Source: Serinicoccus chungangensis (GTDB taxonomy: Bacteria; Actinomycetota; Actinomycetes; Actinomycetales; Dermatophilaceae). From it: a stretch of DNA of 64,000 nucleotides. Made by a program: the position numbers and the translations under genes. Location of the stretch: the NCBI RefSeq assembly GCF_001483745.1, contig NZ_LQBL01000011.1, positions 62,001-126,000 of the forward strand, given 5' to 3'. Shown piece after piece: positions 7,902-16,171 of the stretch (position 1 is the stretch's first letter; every line of letters starts with the position of its first letter). Under the pieces are notes generated by a model. It was not told the DNA's origin, did not search any database, and worked only from the letters and a program-made list of their open reading frames with translations.

Positions 7902-9393
7902 AGAGGGCCTCGTAGACCTGCTGGAAGCGGCGGAACCGGTCGGTGTAGTACGGCCGGCGCGCGTAGTCGGGGGAGAGGGTCGCGCCGCGGTGGGGCCGGG
8001 CCCGGCGCACGTCCGGGGCCAGGCTCTCCAGGGCGAGCAGCGCGGTGCCGTGCAGCGTCGAGCGCTTGATCCTCACCGGGGTCACCGGGGTGCGCATCGC
8101 GTCGGCCATGATCTGCATGAGCTCGGGGCGGTCGGAGGCGACCGAGCCGCCGGCGTAGAGCTTCTCCGGCTGGGGGGCGACCTCCCGCAGCTGGCTGGCG
8201 ATCCGCGCGTAGGACAGGGCGATGCCCTCCACCACCCCGCGGTAGACCTCCGCCGGGGCGGAGGCCGCCGTCACCCCGGCCAGGACGGCGCGGGCGTCCG
8301 AGGCCCACCCCGTGCTGCGCTCACCGGTGAAGAAGGGCAGGACGATCGGGGTCGTCGGGTGCGGCTCGGCGGTGAGTGCCGAGGACAGCGCCTCCGGGCC
8401 GACCTGGTCCACGGCCAGGGTGACGTCCGCCCAGGCCAGCGCCCGGCCGACGTCGTTGAGCGCGCCGCCGAGCAGGGCCCGGTCGTGCGAGACGCGGTAG
8501 CACCACAGCCCCGGCGGCAGCGTCTCCGGCATCTCGCGCACCAGCACCCGCAGCGCCCCCGAGGTGGCGCAGGAGGCGGCGATGGCGGTCTCGTCGTGCG
8601 CCCCGAGGCCGACGTTCGCGGCCAGGCCGTCGGTGATGGGGGCGTACCAGCGCGCGCCCACCAGCCCGGGCCAGTCGGCGGCGATGCGGTCGACGTGGGA
8701 GTCGGCCACCTCCACCGGCTCGTCGAGGTGGTGGATGGGCGGCAGCCGGTCGGCGTCGATGCCGCAGATCTCGACCAGCTCGGGGTACCACTGCGCGGTG
8801 TGCCGGTCGACCAGGCCGGTCCACGACGCCGTCGAGGTGCCGGTGGCGACGGTGCCGATGAGACTCATGAGCAGGTAGTCGCCGAGGGAGAGGAAGGTGG
8901 CCGCCTTCTTCATCACCTTGGGCCGCTCGGCGGCGAGCCAGCGCAGCCGGGCGGGCCAGTAGCTGGAGTGCACCCGGGTGCCGGTGCGCTGCTGGAGGTT
9001 CTCCTCCGAGAGCTCCTCGCGCAGCTCGCGCACCTGGCCCGCGCACCGGCCGTCGGCGTAGGTGAAGCACGGGGTGAGCGGCGCCCCGTCGGCGTCGACG
9101 ACGACCAGCGAGGAGGCGAAGGTGTCGAGCGCGACACCGGCGACCTCGTGCCCGTCCAGGGCGCCGAGCAGCTCGCCGATGATGGTGCGGACCTCGCCCA
9201 CGAGCTGGTCGGGGTCGATCTCCGAGGTGCCGTCGGCGGCGGTGGTGAAGGCGTGGGAGACCTTGGCCCGTCTGCCGACCGGACGCCCGTGCGCGTCGTA
9301 GACCATGCCCCTGCTGGCGGAGGATCCGACGTCGATCGCCAGGACCAGCGGCGCGACGGCGTCCTTCAGCTCGATGTCGAAGTTCGAGGCCAT
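7894..9393 (-). CDS. FGGY-family carbohydrate kinase
   Basis: A 499-residue sugar kinase of the FGGY/actin-like ATPase family, which phosphorylates a sugar or sugar acid with ATP. The N-terminal phosphate-1 motif is LAIDVGSSASRGMVYDAHG; the second half holds CATSGALRVLV and the adenosine motif GGSVASDRPELMQIMADAM. The length is normal for xylulokinase/gluconokinase. The pattern looks closest to gluconokinase-like members, but the sugar cannot be fixed from sequence and no sugar transporter or pathway gene is adjacent. The ATG at 9393 lies eight bases after a TAGAGT hexamer; the open frame continues much further upstream only because stops are rare in this GC-rich DNA. It is the first gene of a three-gene coupled unit and is divergent from menD. 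Confidence 0.88.
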   Translation of the reverse strand: MASNFDIELKDAVAPLVLAIDVGSSASRGMVYDAHGRPVGRRAKVSHAFTTAADGTSEIDPDQLVGEVRTIIGELLGALDGHEVAGVALDTFASSLVVVDADGAPLTPCFTYADGRCAGQVRELREELSEENLQQRTGTRVHSSYWPARLRWLAAERPKVMKKAATFLSLGDYLLMSLIGTVATGTSTASWTGLVDRHTAQWYPELVEICGIDADRLPPIHHLDEPVEVADSHVDRIAADWPGLVGARWYAPITDGLAANVGLGAHDETAIAASCATSGALRVLVREMPETLPPGLWCYRVSHDRALLGGALNDVGRALAWADVTLAVDQVGPEALSSALTAEPHPTTPIVLPFFTGERSTGWASDARAVLAGVTAASAPAEVYRGVVEGIALSYARIASQLREVAPQPEKLYAGGSVASDRPELMQIMADAMRTPVTPVRIKRSTLHGTALLALESLAPDVRRARPHRGATLSPDYARRPYYTDRFRRFQQVYEALFD

Positions 9394-9401
9394 GAGCGCC
9401 C

Positions 9402-9407
9402 ACTCTA
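9402..9407 (-). promoter_or_regulatory. Probable -10 box of the FGGY kinase operon
   Basis: TAGAGT on the reverse strand, eight bases before the ATG, in the 78-base divergent gap with menD. Confidence 0.45.
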
Positions 9408-9471
9408 GGCGGAACGGCGCGGATCGCGGGCATCGGTCGACGCGGCCTGCCTCCGTGCGACCATCGGGGGC

Positions 9472-11259
9472 GTGCACCCCTCGACCGCCCTGGCCACCGT
9501 GCTCGTCGACGAGCTGGTCCGCGGCGGGGTGCGCGAGGCGGTGCTGGCCCCCGGCTCCCGCTCGGCGCCGCTGGCCTACGCCCTGGAGGAGGCCGACCGT
9601 GCGGGCCGGCTGCGTCTGCACGTCCGGATCGACGAGCGCAGCGCCGGCTTCCTCGCGCTCGGTCTCTCGCGCGGCGGCGGCGCGCCGGTCCCGGTCGTCA
9701 CCACGTCCGGGACCGCCGTCGCCAACCTCCACCCGGCGGTGCTCGAGGCCTCGCACAGCGGCATACCCCTCGTCGTGCTCTCCGCCGACCGCCCCGCGGA
9801 GCTGCGCGGGACCGGGGCCAACCAGACGACGGTGCAGCCCGGCATCTTCGCCGGCGCCGTGCGGTGGGAGGCCGACCTGCCGGCCCCGGACGCGGTGACC
9901 CCCGGGGCGGGCGCGCACTGGCGCTCGACGGTATGCCGTGCGCTGGCCGCCGCGGTGTCCACCGGTGGTCCGGGGCGGGGTCCGGTGCACCTCAACGTGT
10001 CGTTCCGGGACCCGCTGGCGCCCGGGCTCCCGCCGGCCGGGGCCGGTGCCTCGTCCGACGCCCAGCCCGACGCCGACGTCCAGCCCGACGCCGACGCCGA
10101 GCCCGGCGCCGACGGGCTGACCGGCCGGCCCGGCGGCGCCCCCTGGGTGACGGTGCCACCGCCCGCCGCACCGGGAGCCGCACCGGTCGACCCCGGCCTG
10201 CGCACGCTCGTGCTCCTCGGCGACGTCCCCGACCCGGCCACCGGGCAGCGGGCGCTGGCCTGGGCGCAGGAGGCCGGCTGGCCGGTGCTGGCCGAGCCCT
10301 TCGGCCACCTCCCGGGCGGGCCCGGCGTGGTGCCGCACGGCCCGCTGGTCGCCGGCGCGGTCGCCCGGGGCGAGCTCGCGCAGCTGGTGCCGGACCGGGT
10401 GGTCGTCGTGGGGCGGCTCACCCTGTTCCGTGAGCTCGGCGCCCTGCTGCGGCTCCCTGGCGTGCGGGTGGAGCAGGTCTCCGGGCACGAGCGGTGGACC
10501 GACCCCTCGCACGTCGTGAGCCGCGTGCACGGCGTCGGCGCCCTGGTGGCCGCACCGCAGCGGCATACCGGGGCCGCGGCGTGGGTCGACACCTGGACCG
10601 CCGCCGGGGCGGCGCTCTCCGGGGCGGTCGGCGCGGCGGCCGGGCCGGAGCCGACCGGCGTCGGCGTCGCCCGCGCGGTGGCCGACGTCCTCACCGCCCA
10701 GGACGTGCTCGTGCTCGGCTCCTCGACCGTGCCGCGCGACCTGGCGCTCTCCCTGGACGGCACCGCCGCCCCGGCCCGGGTGGTCGCGAACCGGGGTCTG
10801 GCCGGCATCGACGGCACGGTGTCGACCGCCGTGGGGGTGGCGCTCGCGGTGCAGGGGCTCGAACCTCCCGCCGGTGCGCCGCGCGTCCTCGCCCTCATGG
10901 GCGACCTGACCTTCCTGCACGACGCCGGCGGCCTGCTCATCGGGCCCGACGAGCCGCGCCCCGACCTCACCGTCGTCGTCGTCAACGACGACGGGGGCGG
11001 GATCTTCTCGACGCTCGAGTACGGCGACCCCCACCGCCTCGCCGAACCCACGGCCGCCGCCGCGGCGGAGCGGGTGTTCGGCACCCCGCACGGCACCGAC
11101 CTGGGTGCCCTCTGCGCCGCCCACGGCGTCCCGCACGAGCGGGTGGGCTCGCTGGGCGCGCTGCAGGAGCGGCTGGCGGGGCGGACCGCCGGGCTGCGGG
11201 TGCTGGAGGTGCCGGTCGACCGGGCCACCCACCGGCGGGTCCGCGACGCCCTGCGCTGA
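9472..11259 (+). CDS. menD: MenD, 2-succinyl-5-enolpyruvyl-6-hydroxy-3-cyclohexene-1-carboxylate synthase
   Basis: A thiamine-diphosphate enzyme of menaquinone synthesis that joins isochorismate and 2-oxoglutarate. The N-terminal APGSRSAPLAYAL and RIDERSAGFLALG motifs are diagnostic; E55 in the latter is the catalytic glutamate that activates ThDP in MenD. TTSGTAVANLHPAV and the ThDP/metal motif GDLTFLHDAGGLL...NDDGGGIFSTLE are present. At 595 residues it is somewhat longer than most, because of an acidic DAQPD/DADVQPDADAEP insertion around residues 196-216 between domains. The GTG at 9472 gives a perfect N-terminal match; a weak GACCAT hexamer lies seven bases upstream. The partner genes menF and menG lie within 7 kb. 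Confidence 0.95.
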   Translation: MHPSTALATVLVDELVRGGVREAVLAPGSRSAPLAYALEEADRAGRLRLHVRIDERSAGFLALGLSRGGGAPVPVVTTSGTAVANLHPAVLEASHSGIPLVVLSADRPAELRGTGANQTTVQPGIFAGAVRWEADLPAPDAVTPGAGAHWRSTVCRALAAAVSTGGPGRGPVHLNVSFRDPLAPGLPPAGAGASSDAQPDADVQPDADAEPGADGLTGRPGGAPWVTVPPPAAPGAAPVDPGLRTLVLLGDVPDPATGQRALAWAQEAGWPVLAEPFGHLPGGPGVVPHGPLVAGAVARGELAQLVPDRVVVVGRLTLFRELGALLRLPGVRVEQVSGHERWTDPSHVVSRVHGVGALVAAPQRHTGAAAWVDTWTAAGAALSGAVGAAAGPEPTGVGVARAVADVLTAQDVLVLGSSTVPRDLALSLDGTAAPARVVANRGLAGIDGTVSTAVGVALAVQGLEPPAGAPRVLALMGDLTFLHDAGGLLIGPDEPRPDLTVVVVNDDGGGIFSTLEYGDPHRLAEPTAAAAAERVFGTPHGTDLGALCAAHGVPHERVGSLGALQERLAGRTAGLRVLEVPVDRATHRRVRDALR

Positions 11260-11271
11260 GCCCCTGTGCCA

Positions 11272-11321
11272 GAACGGTGCTGCATACCGGTCGTCCTGGC
11301 GACCAGGGTGCAGCACCGTTC
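11272..11321. terminator. Bidirectional terminator hairpin between menD and the Eis-like gene
   Basis: The 13-base arms 11272-11284 and 11309-11321 are perfect reverse complements (GAACGGTGCTGCA and partner). The loop holds a smaller nested stem (GGTCG/CGACC). It lies between two converging genes and can serve both strands. Confidence 0.7.
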
Positions 11322-11323
11322 CT

Positions 11324-11338
11324 GCACCACCGTGGTGC
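11324..11338. terminator. Short second hairpin in the menD/Eis convergent gap
   Basis: GCACCA and TGGTGC pair around a three-base loop directly after the larger hairpin, just before the end of the reverse-strand Eis-like gene. Confidence 0.4.
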
Positions 11339-11342
11339 GGGG

Positions 11343-12656
11343 CTAGAACCCGATCGCCGGCACCGGCTCGCGCTCGGCCCGCATCGCCCGGGACAGGGCG
11401 GCCGCTGCTCCGGGCGTGCGCTCCTGCACACCGAGGGTGGGCACCTGCGCGAGCAGGGTCCGACCCCCGAGGTATGCCGCTCCCAGCGCCGCCACGGGCG
11501 TCACCAGGTCCGGCTCGGCGTCGGTGGGACCCGCCTGGGCGGACCCGTCGCCGTCGACCTGCAGCCGCCACCGCCCGGCGTTCCACGGGCACACCTCGTC
11601 CTCGACCTGCACGACGAGGTCCAGCGGCGCCCCCGCGGCGTAGCCCCGCTCGCGCAGCGCCCGCGGCACGTCGACCAGCCGTAGCCAGAGGGCGTCGAAG
11701 ACCCGCATGCTCGCCGAGCGCGGCCCGCCGGCCCACCAGGCGAGCGGGTCGTCCGTCGGCCGCGCCCAGAAGACGGTGCGCCCGGTGAGGTCCATGTCGA
11801 CGAGGCGACGGGCCAGCGCCAGCAGCGAGGCGTGGTCGGCGGCCGCCAGCTCGGCGACGCCCACCTCCCCCGCCGGCTGGCCGTCGTCCCACCTGCTCTC
11901 TCGGCGGAAGACGGCATACCCGGTGAGGTCCTCGCCCCGTCGGGCGAACATCACCCGGTTCGGCTCCTTGCCGGCCCGGGCGAGGGGATGGTCCCGGAAG
12001 GCGAACCACGACTGCTCCGTGGACGCCGGGCGGGTGACGGCACCGAGGGTCACGTCGGCGCACGCCAGGTGGGTCCGGTGGACCGCGGCGAGCGCCTCCG
12101 CGGTGTCGAGGTCGGTGACGTGGGTGCGGATCTCGTCGGCGCGGGCCGCGAGCGGCGCCGGCGCCGTGAGCGTCGTGCCGCGGCCGATCGTCAGCTTGGC
12201 CTCGGCGCTCGCGTGGCCGTAGCCGAAGCGCCCGTAGATCGCCGGCTCGGAGGCGTGCAGGCCGGCCAGGGCCGCCTCCCCGCGCTCGTGCACCCGGTGC
12301 AGGTGGTCGGTCATCATCCGGCGCAGGACGCCCTGGCGCCGCGCGTCGGGATGCACGCTGACCATCGTCAGCCCGTCCATCGGCACCCGGGTGAGCCCGC
12401 CACCGGCGGCGGGGACGCTGAGCCCGAGGTCGAAGGCGCTGTAGAGACCGAGCAGCGGCGCCGCGGCGGTCGGCTCGCCGGGCAGCGGGCCGTCGGGGCG
12501 GGGGATGCCGCGGGCGTGCCGCAGGTCGATCTCCTCGTCGAGGTGCTGCAGGGTCTTGCCGGGGACGACGGAGAACCAGACGGTCTCCACGAGGTCCCTG
12601 ATGCGGGGCAGGTCCTCGGTCGTGAGGTCGACGGGGGCGGGGAGCGAGAGGGTCAC
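11343..12656 (-). CDS. Eis-like GNAT N-acetyltransferase
   Basis: A 437-residue protein of the Eis family (enhanced intracellular survival; multi-acetylation of amines, aminoglycosides in some members). The N-terminal GNAT domain has the acetyl-CoA loop VSVHPDARRQGVLRRMM and the Eis signature LHASEPAIYGRFGYG. The central GNAT-like region and C-terminal sterol-carrier-like domain follow, and the protein ends in a phenylalanine (AIGF), whose free carboxylate is the catalytic base in characterised Eis enzymes. The GTG at 12656 was chosen because CAGACT lies six bases upstream; an in-frame start six codons earlier would precede the promoter. It is divergent from an MFS transporter. Whether it confers drug resistance here is unknown. 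Confidence 0.9.
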   Translation of the reverse strand: MTLSLPAPVDLTTEDLPRIRDLVETVWFSVVPGKTLQHLDEEIDLRHARGIPRPDGPLPGEPTAAAPLLGLYSAFDLGLSVPAAGGGLTRVPMDGLTMVSVHPDARRQGVLRRMMTDHLHRVHERGEAALAGLHASEPAIYGRFGYGHASAEAKLTIGRGTTLTAPAPLAARADEIRTHVTDLDTAEALAAVHRTHLACADVTLGAVTRPASTEQSWFAFRDHPLARAGKEPNRVMFARRGEDLTGYAVFRRESRWDDGQPAGEVGVAELAAADHASLLALARRLVDMDLTGRTVFWARPTDDPLAWWAGGPRSASMRVFDALWLRLVDVPRALRERGYAAGAPLDLVVQVEDEVCPWNAGRWRLQVDGDGSAQAGPTDAEPDLVTPVAALGAAYLGGRTLLAQVPTLGVQERTPGAAAALSRAMRAEREPVPAIGF

Positions 12657-12662
12657 CGGCCC

Positions 12663-12668
12663 AGTCTG
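12663..12668 (-). promoter_or_regulatory. Probable -10 box of the Eis-like gene
   Basis: CAGACT on the reverse strand, six bases before the GTG at 12656. It lies only about eight bases from the -10 box of the divergent MFS gene, so the two promoters overlap. Confidence 0.45.
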
Positions 12669-12675
12669 GACCAAC

Positions 12676-12681
12676 TACGCT
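12676..12681 (+). promoter_or_regulatory. Probable -10 box of the MFS gene
   Basis: TACGCT, with transcription expected near 12688. It leaves a 40-base leader that carries a strong AAGGAG at 12717-12722. Confidence 0.45.
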
Positions 12682-12729
12682 GGTGCGCCGGGGGATTTTC
12701 CGAGGACGTCGAGGACAAGGAGTGGGCCC

Positions 12730-14031
12730 GTGGGGCGCGACGTGCGCGGCTCGGTGCTGGCGGTGCTGGTGGTCTTCGCCAGCTCCGGCTTCGTCATGGG
12801 CCAGGCCCTCGCGCGGGTGCCCGCCGTGCGCGACCACCTGGGCGCCGACACCGGCGCGCTGGGTCTGGCGCTCATGGGTATGGGGCTCGGCTCGCTCCTG
12901 GCGATGCCGTTCACCGGGTGGCTCGTGGACCGCTTCGGCAGCCGGCGCGTGGTCACCGTCGCGGTGCTCCTCGGGTGCCTGGGGTGGGCCGCCGTGGCGG
13001 CCGTGCCCTCGGTCCCCGTGCTCCTGGCCGTGCTCGTCCTCACCGGCACCAACGTGGGGATCTGGGACGTCGCCATGAACATCCAGGGCACCCACGTCGA
13101 GCAGGCCCGGTCCCGCTCGCTCATGCCCTTCTTCCACGCGGCCTTCTCCGGAGGAGCCGTGCTGGGGGCCGGCTCGGGGGCCCTCGCGGCGTGGCTCGGC
13201 GTGGGGCTGGGACAGCTGCCGGTGCTGGCGGCGGTCGCCGCCGTGGCGGGGGTATGGGGTGCCGGCCGGTTCGTGCCGGAGGTCACCCCGGGCGACGTCG
13301 AGGAGGGCGGCGCCGACGACTCGCGGGCGGGAGCCCGGGCGGCTGCGACCGACGCGTCCGCGGACCGGGGCAGCGAGGCGGTCGGCGAGCCCACGGTGGC
13401 GGCGGCCGAGGCGGCGGTGGCCACCGCGCAGGAGCGCCCGGCCCGCCGCGGCGTCACCTCCGCGGAGCTGCTCATCGGGCTCATCTGCCTGGCGGGGGCG
13501 TTGGCCGAGGGCTCGGCCAACGACTGGCTGGCGCTGCTGCTCGTCGACGTGCACGGCGCCCCGGCGGCCTTCGGCGCGCTCACCCTCACGGCCTTCAACC
13601 TCACGATGATGATCGGGCGGCTGCTGGGCGGGCCGGCGATCGAGCGCTTCGGCCGGGCCGCGGTGGTGCGTGCCGGCGGCGCGCTGGCCGCGGCCGCCAT
13701 CCTCGTGGTCACCCTCAGCTCCTCGCTCGCCCTGGCCCTGGCCGGTGGCCTGCTGTGGGGGCTGGGCGTCGCCACGATCTTCCCCGCGGCGATCTCGGCG
13801 GCGGGCGAGGTGCCCGGGCGTGGCAACCGGGCGATCACCGTGGTGTCGACCATCGCCTACGGCGCCTTCCTCTTCGGGGCGCCGACCATCGGGCTGCTGG
13901 CGGAGGAGATCGGGCTGGACCGTGCGCTCTTCCTCGTCGTCGGCTTCCTCGCCCTCCTGCTCGTGCTGTCGCCGGTCATGCGGGAGAAAAGGGGTGGCCG
14001 GGACCGGGCGGCGTCCTCCATCGTGGGCTGA
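12730..14031 (+). CDS. MFS transporter
   Basis: A 433-residue major facilitator with about twelve membrane helices in two halves. The loop between helices 2 and 3 reads GWLVDRFGSRRV, the family's GX3DRXGRR-like motif. A long, acidic and alanine-rich cytoplasmic loop (about residues 190-240) separates the halves. Overall it resembles the sugar/fucose-permease-like or drug-efflux MFS members; the substrate is unknown. The GTG at 12730 has AAGGAG seven bases upstream, one of the best ribosome-binding sites in the window. The stop TGA shares its A with the ATG of the next GNAT gene, so the two are coupled. Confidence 0.88.
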   Translation: MGRDVRGSVLAVLVVFASSGFVMGQALARVPAVRDHLGADTGALGLALMGMGLGSLLAMPFTGWLVDRFGSRRVVTVAVLLGCLGWAAVAAVPSVPVLLAVLVLTGTNVGIWDVAMNIQGTHVEQARSRSLMPFFHAAFSGGAVLGAGSGALAAWLGVGLGQLPVLAAVAAVAGVWGAGRFVPEVTPGDVEEGGADDSRAGARAAATDASADRGSEAVGEPTVAAAEAAVATAQERPARRGVTSAELLIGLICLAGALAEGSANDWLALLLVDVHGAPAAFGALTLTAFNLTMMIGRLLGGPAIERFGRAAVVRAGGALAAAAILVVTLSSSLALALAGGLLWGLGVATIFPAAISAAGEVPGRGNRAITVVSTIAYGAFLFGAPTIGLLAEEIGLDRALFLVVGFLALLLVLSPVMREKRGGRDRAASSIVG

Positions 14032-14525
14032 TGCTCACCCTGCGCCGGCCCACGGTCCTCGACGAGGCGCCGCTGCGCCGGATGCACGAGCAGCTGGCCG
14101 CCGAGGACTTCCCCTTCCTCCTCGCCCAGGGCACGTGGGTCGAGATCCTGGAGGAGGTGCGGCGGGACGCCGAGGGCCGGGACCTGCCGGCGGGCAGGGT
14201 GCGGGCGGACTTCCTCGTCGCCGAGGCCGACGGCACACCCGTGGGGAGGGTGTCGATCCGGCACGAGCTGACCCCCGTCCTGCGCGAGGTCGGCGGCCAC
14301 GTGGGGTATGCCGTGGCCCAGCCGTTCCGCGGCCACGCCACCGAGATCCTGCGGCAGTCGGTGGAGCGGTTGCGCGGCCACGGGGTCGTGCGGGTGCTGG
14401 TCACCTGCGACGACACCAACGCGGCCTCGGCCGCCGTCATCGAGCGCTGCGGGGGCGTGCTGGAGGACGTCCGGGTGCCGCCCGGCGGCGGCGTGCCCCG
14501 GCGCCGCTACTGGATCGACGGCTGA
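14031..14525 (+). CDS. GNAT family N-acetyltransferase
   Basis: A 164-residue single-domain GNAT. The acetyl-CoA motif is GGHVGYAVAQPFRGHATEILRQSVE (about residues 86-110; the loop usually reads RRRGYA), followed by VLVTCDDTNAASAAVIERCGG, the usual asparagine-containing motif B. It ends in RRRYWID, common in small-molecule or antibiotic-like acetyltransferases. It starts at an ATG overlapping the MFS stop (TGATG), implying co-expression with the transporter. The acetyl acceptor is unknown. A 38-bp tandem repeat begins six bases after its stop. Confidence 0.88.
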   Translation: MLTLRRPTVLDEAPLRRMHEQLAAEDFPFLLAQGTWVEILEEVRRDAEGRDLPAGRVRADFLVAEADGTPVGRVSIRHELTPVLREVGGHVGYAVAQPFRGHATEILRQSVERLRGHGVVRVLVTCDDTNAASAAVIERCGGVLEDVRVPPGGGVPRRRYWIDG

Positions 14526-14530
14526 CGCCC

Positions 14531-14700
14531 TCCTCCGCGGGGCCGTCCTCCGGCCGCTACGTCATCCCTCCTCCGCGGGGCCGTCCTCCGGCCGCCACGT
14601 CATCCCTCCTCCGCGGGGCCGTCCTCCGGCCGCTACGTCATCCCTCCTCCGCGGGTCCGTCCTCCGGCCGCCACGTTATCCCTCCTCCGCCACGTCATCC
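14531..14700. repeat. 38-bp tandem repeat, four full copies and one internally deleted copy
   Basis: The units begin at 14531, 14569, 14607 and 14645, exactly 38 bases apart; a fifth starts at 14683 and lacks about 20 internal bases. Each unit contains two TCCTCCG words 16 bases apart, and the last copy looks like a deletion between them. Copies alternate GCTACG and GCCACG, suggesting a 76-bp higher-order unit. Copy 4 has two further changes. It lies in the convergent gap between the GNAT gene and the isochorismate synthase gene. There are no unique spacers. Confidence 0.9.
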
Positions 14701-14792
14701 TTCGGCCGCGTCGAGGGGGCTGTCAGCTGACCTGGCGGCCGCGAGCTGACCGGGCGGCTGACGGACGACGCCCGCCGGGCCCACCGGGCCGG

Positions 14793-16133
14793 TCAGGCCG
14801 AGCCGAGCCCCAGGGCGTGCCGCATGGCGGTGAGCTTGACCTCGGTCTCGGCCAGCTCGGCCTCCGGGTCGGACGCCGCGACGATCCCGCCGCCGGCGAA
14901 GAGCCGCATCGAGTGGCGGTCCTCGGCGAGCTCCCCGCAGCGCAGCGCGATGCCCCAGTCCCCGTCGCCGGAGGCGTCCATCCACCCGACCGGCCCGGCG
15001 TAGCGACCCCGGTCCATGCCCTCCAGCTCGGCGATGAGCCGGGCGGCGGGCTCGGTGGGGGTGCCGCAGACCGCCGCCGACGGGTGCAGCGCCGCGGCCA
15101 GCCGCAGCGAGGTGGCGCCGCTGCGCATCGTCCCGGTGAGGTCGCTCGCCAGGTGGTAGACGTCCGGCAGCTCGAGCACGTAGGGCGCCTCCGGCACTAC
15201 GAGGTCCGCGCAGTGCGGGGCCAGCGCCTCGGCCACCGAGCGCACCGCGAAGGCGTGCTCGTCGAGGTCCTTCTCGCTGCTCACCAGCCGCAGCCGCGGG
15301 TCCACCGGGTGCTCGGGGTCGGGCGCGGCGGCCAGGGCGTCCCCGACCCGGCGCACCGGTATGCCGTTGGGCCGGCGGATCGTCCCGGCCAGCACCCGGG
15401 AGCGCGCCCGGCCGCCCTGCAGCCGGACGAGCATCTCCGGGGTGGCCCCCACCAGCCCCCCGACGGCGAAGGTCCACGTCGCGGCATACCGCTTCTCCAG
15501 CCGCTCCAGCACCGGGGCCAGCCGCACCACGTGCCCGTCGCGGTGGCGCACCTGCACGTCGCGGGCCAGCACCACCTTCGCGACCTCGCCGCGCCCGATC
15601 CGCCCGACGGCCTGGTCCACGACCTCCGGCCACCGGTCGGCGGCCACCGCGCCCGGGGCCTCCACGAGGGGGTCGAGGACCTCGATGTCGGCGTTGGTAC
15701 GCCCGAGCAGCTCGGCCGGGTGCGCGGTCGGCCACGGCTCGTCGTCCACCACCACCTGGGTCACCCAGGCCAGGCCGTCCCGCCGGCCGATGACGACCCG
15801 GGGGATGGTGAGCGCGCTGGCGTCGGCCGAGTCCGGCGAGAAGGTGAACGACCCGAAGGTCACGAGCCCCGTGCCCGGCAGCCGCACCCCGTCCTCGACC
15901 TGCGCGTGCTCCTGCACCGCGGTCCACCACCGCTCGGCCTCGCCGAACCGGTCCGGTCCGCTCGTGCGCACGCCGGCGACCCGGCCCCAGCCCACCAGGC
16001 CGTCGCCCTCGCGCAGCCAGGCCACGACGTCGCTGGGGTCCATCTCGTCCGGGATGCGGGTGAGCAGGTCACCGGGCGCGTCGGCCGCGAGGGTGCGGGC
16101 GCGCAGGCGGGGCAGGGGAGGGGTCACAGCCAC
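14793..16133 (-). CDS. menF: Isochorismate synthase
   Basis: A 446-residue chorismate-utilising enzyme that converts chorismate to isochorismate, the entry step to menaquinone. Visible family motifs are [12 protein letters not shown], with the lysine that acts as base, then [52 protein letters not shown] and [10 protein letters not shown], the last typical of isochorismate synthases, and [22 protein letters not shown]. Both MenD and MenG lie nearby, so a menaquinone role is preferred over siderophore or salicylate synthesis, for which there are no partner genes here. The GTG at 16133 lies eight bases after a TACGAT hexamer. It is divergent from menG with only 38 bases between. Confidence 0.92.
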   Translation of the reverse strand: MAVTPPLPRLRARTLAADAPGDLLTRIPDEMDPSDVVAWLREGDGLVGWGRVAGVRTSGPDRFGEAERWWTAVQEHAQVEDGVRLPGTGLVTFGSFTFSPDSADASALTIPRVVIGRRDGLAWVTQVVVDDEPWPTAHPAELLGRTNADIEVLDPLVEAPGAVAADRWPEVVDQAVGRIGRGEVAKVVLARDVQVRHRDGHVVRLAPVLERLEKRYAATWTFAVGGLVGATPEMLVRLQGGRARSRVLAGTIRRPNGIPVRRVGDALAAAPDPEHPVDPRLRLVSSEKDLDEHAFAVRSVAEALAPHCADLVVPEAPYVLELPDVYHLASDLTGTMRSGATSLRLAAALHPSAAVCGTPTEPAARLIAELEGMDRGRYAGPVGWMDASGDGDWGIALRCGELAEDRHSMRLFAGGGIVAASDPEAELAETEVKLTAMRHALGLGSA

Positions 16134-16141
16134 GACCGACC

Positions 16142-16147
16142 ATCGTA
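16142..16147 (-). promoter_or_regulatory. Probable -10 box of the isochorismate synthase gene
   Basis: TACGAT on the reverse strand, eight bases before the GTG start, within the 38-base gap shared with menG. Confidence 0.5.
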
Positions 16148-16158
16148 GGAGGTGGTGG

Positions 16159-16164
16159 GAGAAT
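16159..16164 (+). promoter_or_regulatory. Probable -10 box of menG
   Basis: GAGAAT, seven bases before the ATG at 16172. It argues for that start over the ATG at 16163, which lies inside the box. Confidence 0.45.
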
Positions 16165-16171
16165 GCCCGTC

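Noticed and set aside
12841-13260. Sequences GGTATGGG and GGTATGGC as further octamer copies
   Set aside because: They differ from the octamer in the last two or three bases and were not counted; likewise CGCATACC and TGCATACC.
7894-13554. A reverse-strand open frame of more than 1,800 codons, in phase with the FGGY kinase
   Set aside because: Only the last 500 codons have kinase sequence. The rest lies opposite or inside menD, the Eis-like gene and the MFS gene and reads as low-complexity, Arg/Gly/Pro-rich sequence. Stops are rare in this GC-rich DNA, so long empty frames are expected.
14531-14700. CRISPR array
   Set aside because: The 38-bp units follow each other directly with no unique spacers, and there are no cas genes.
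14793-16133. Siderophore or salicylate isochorismate synthase
   Set aside because: No siderophore genes are near; menD and menG are. The menaquinone role is the simpler reading.
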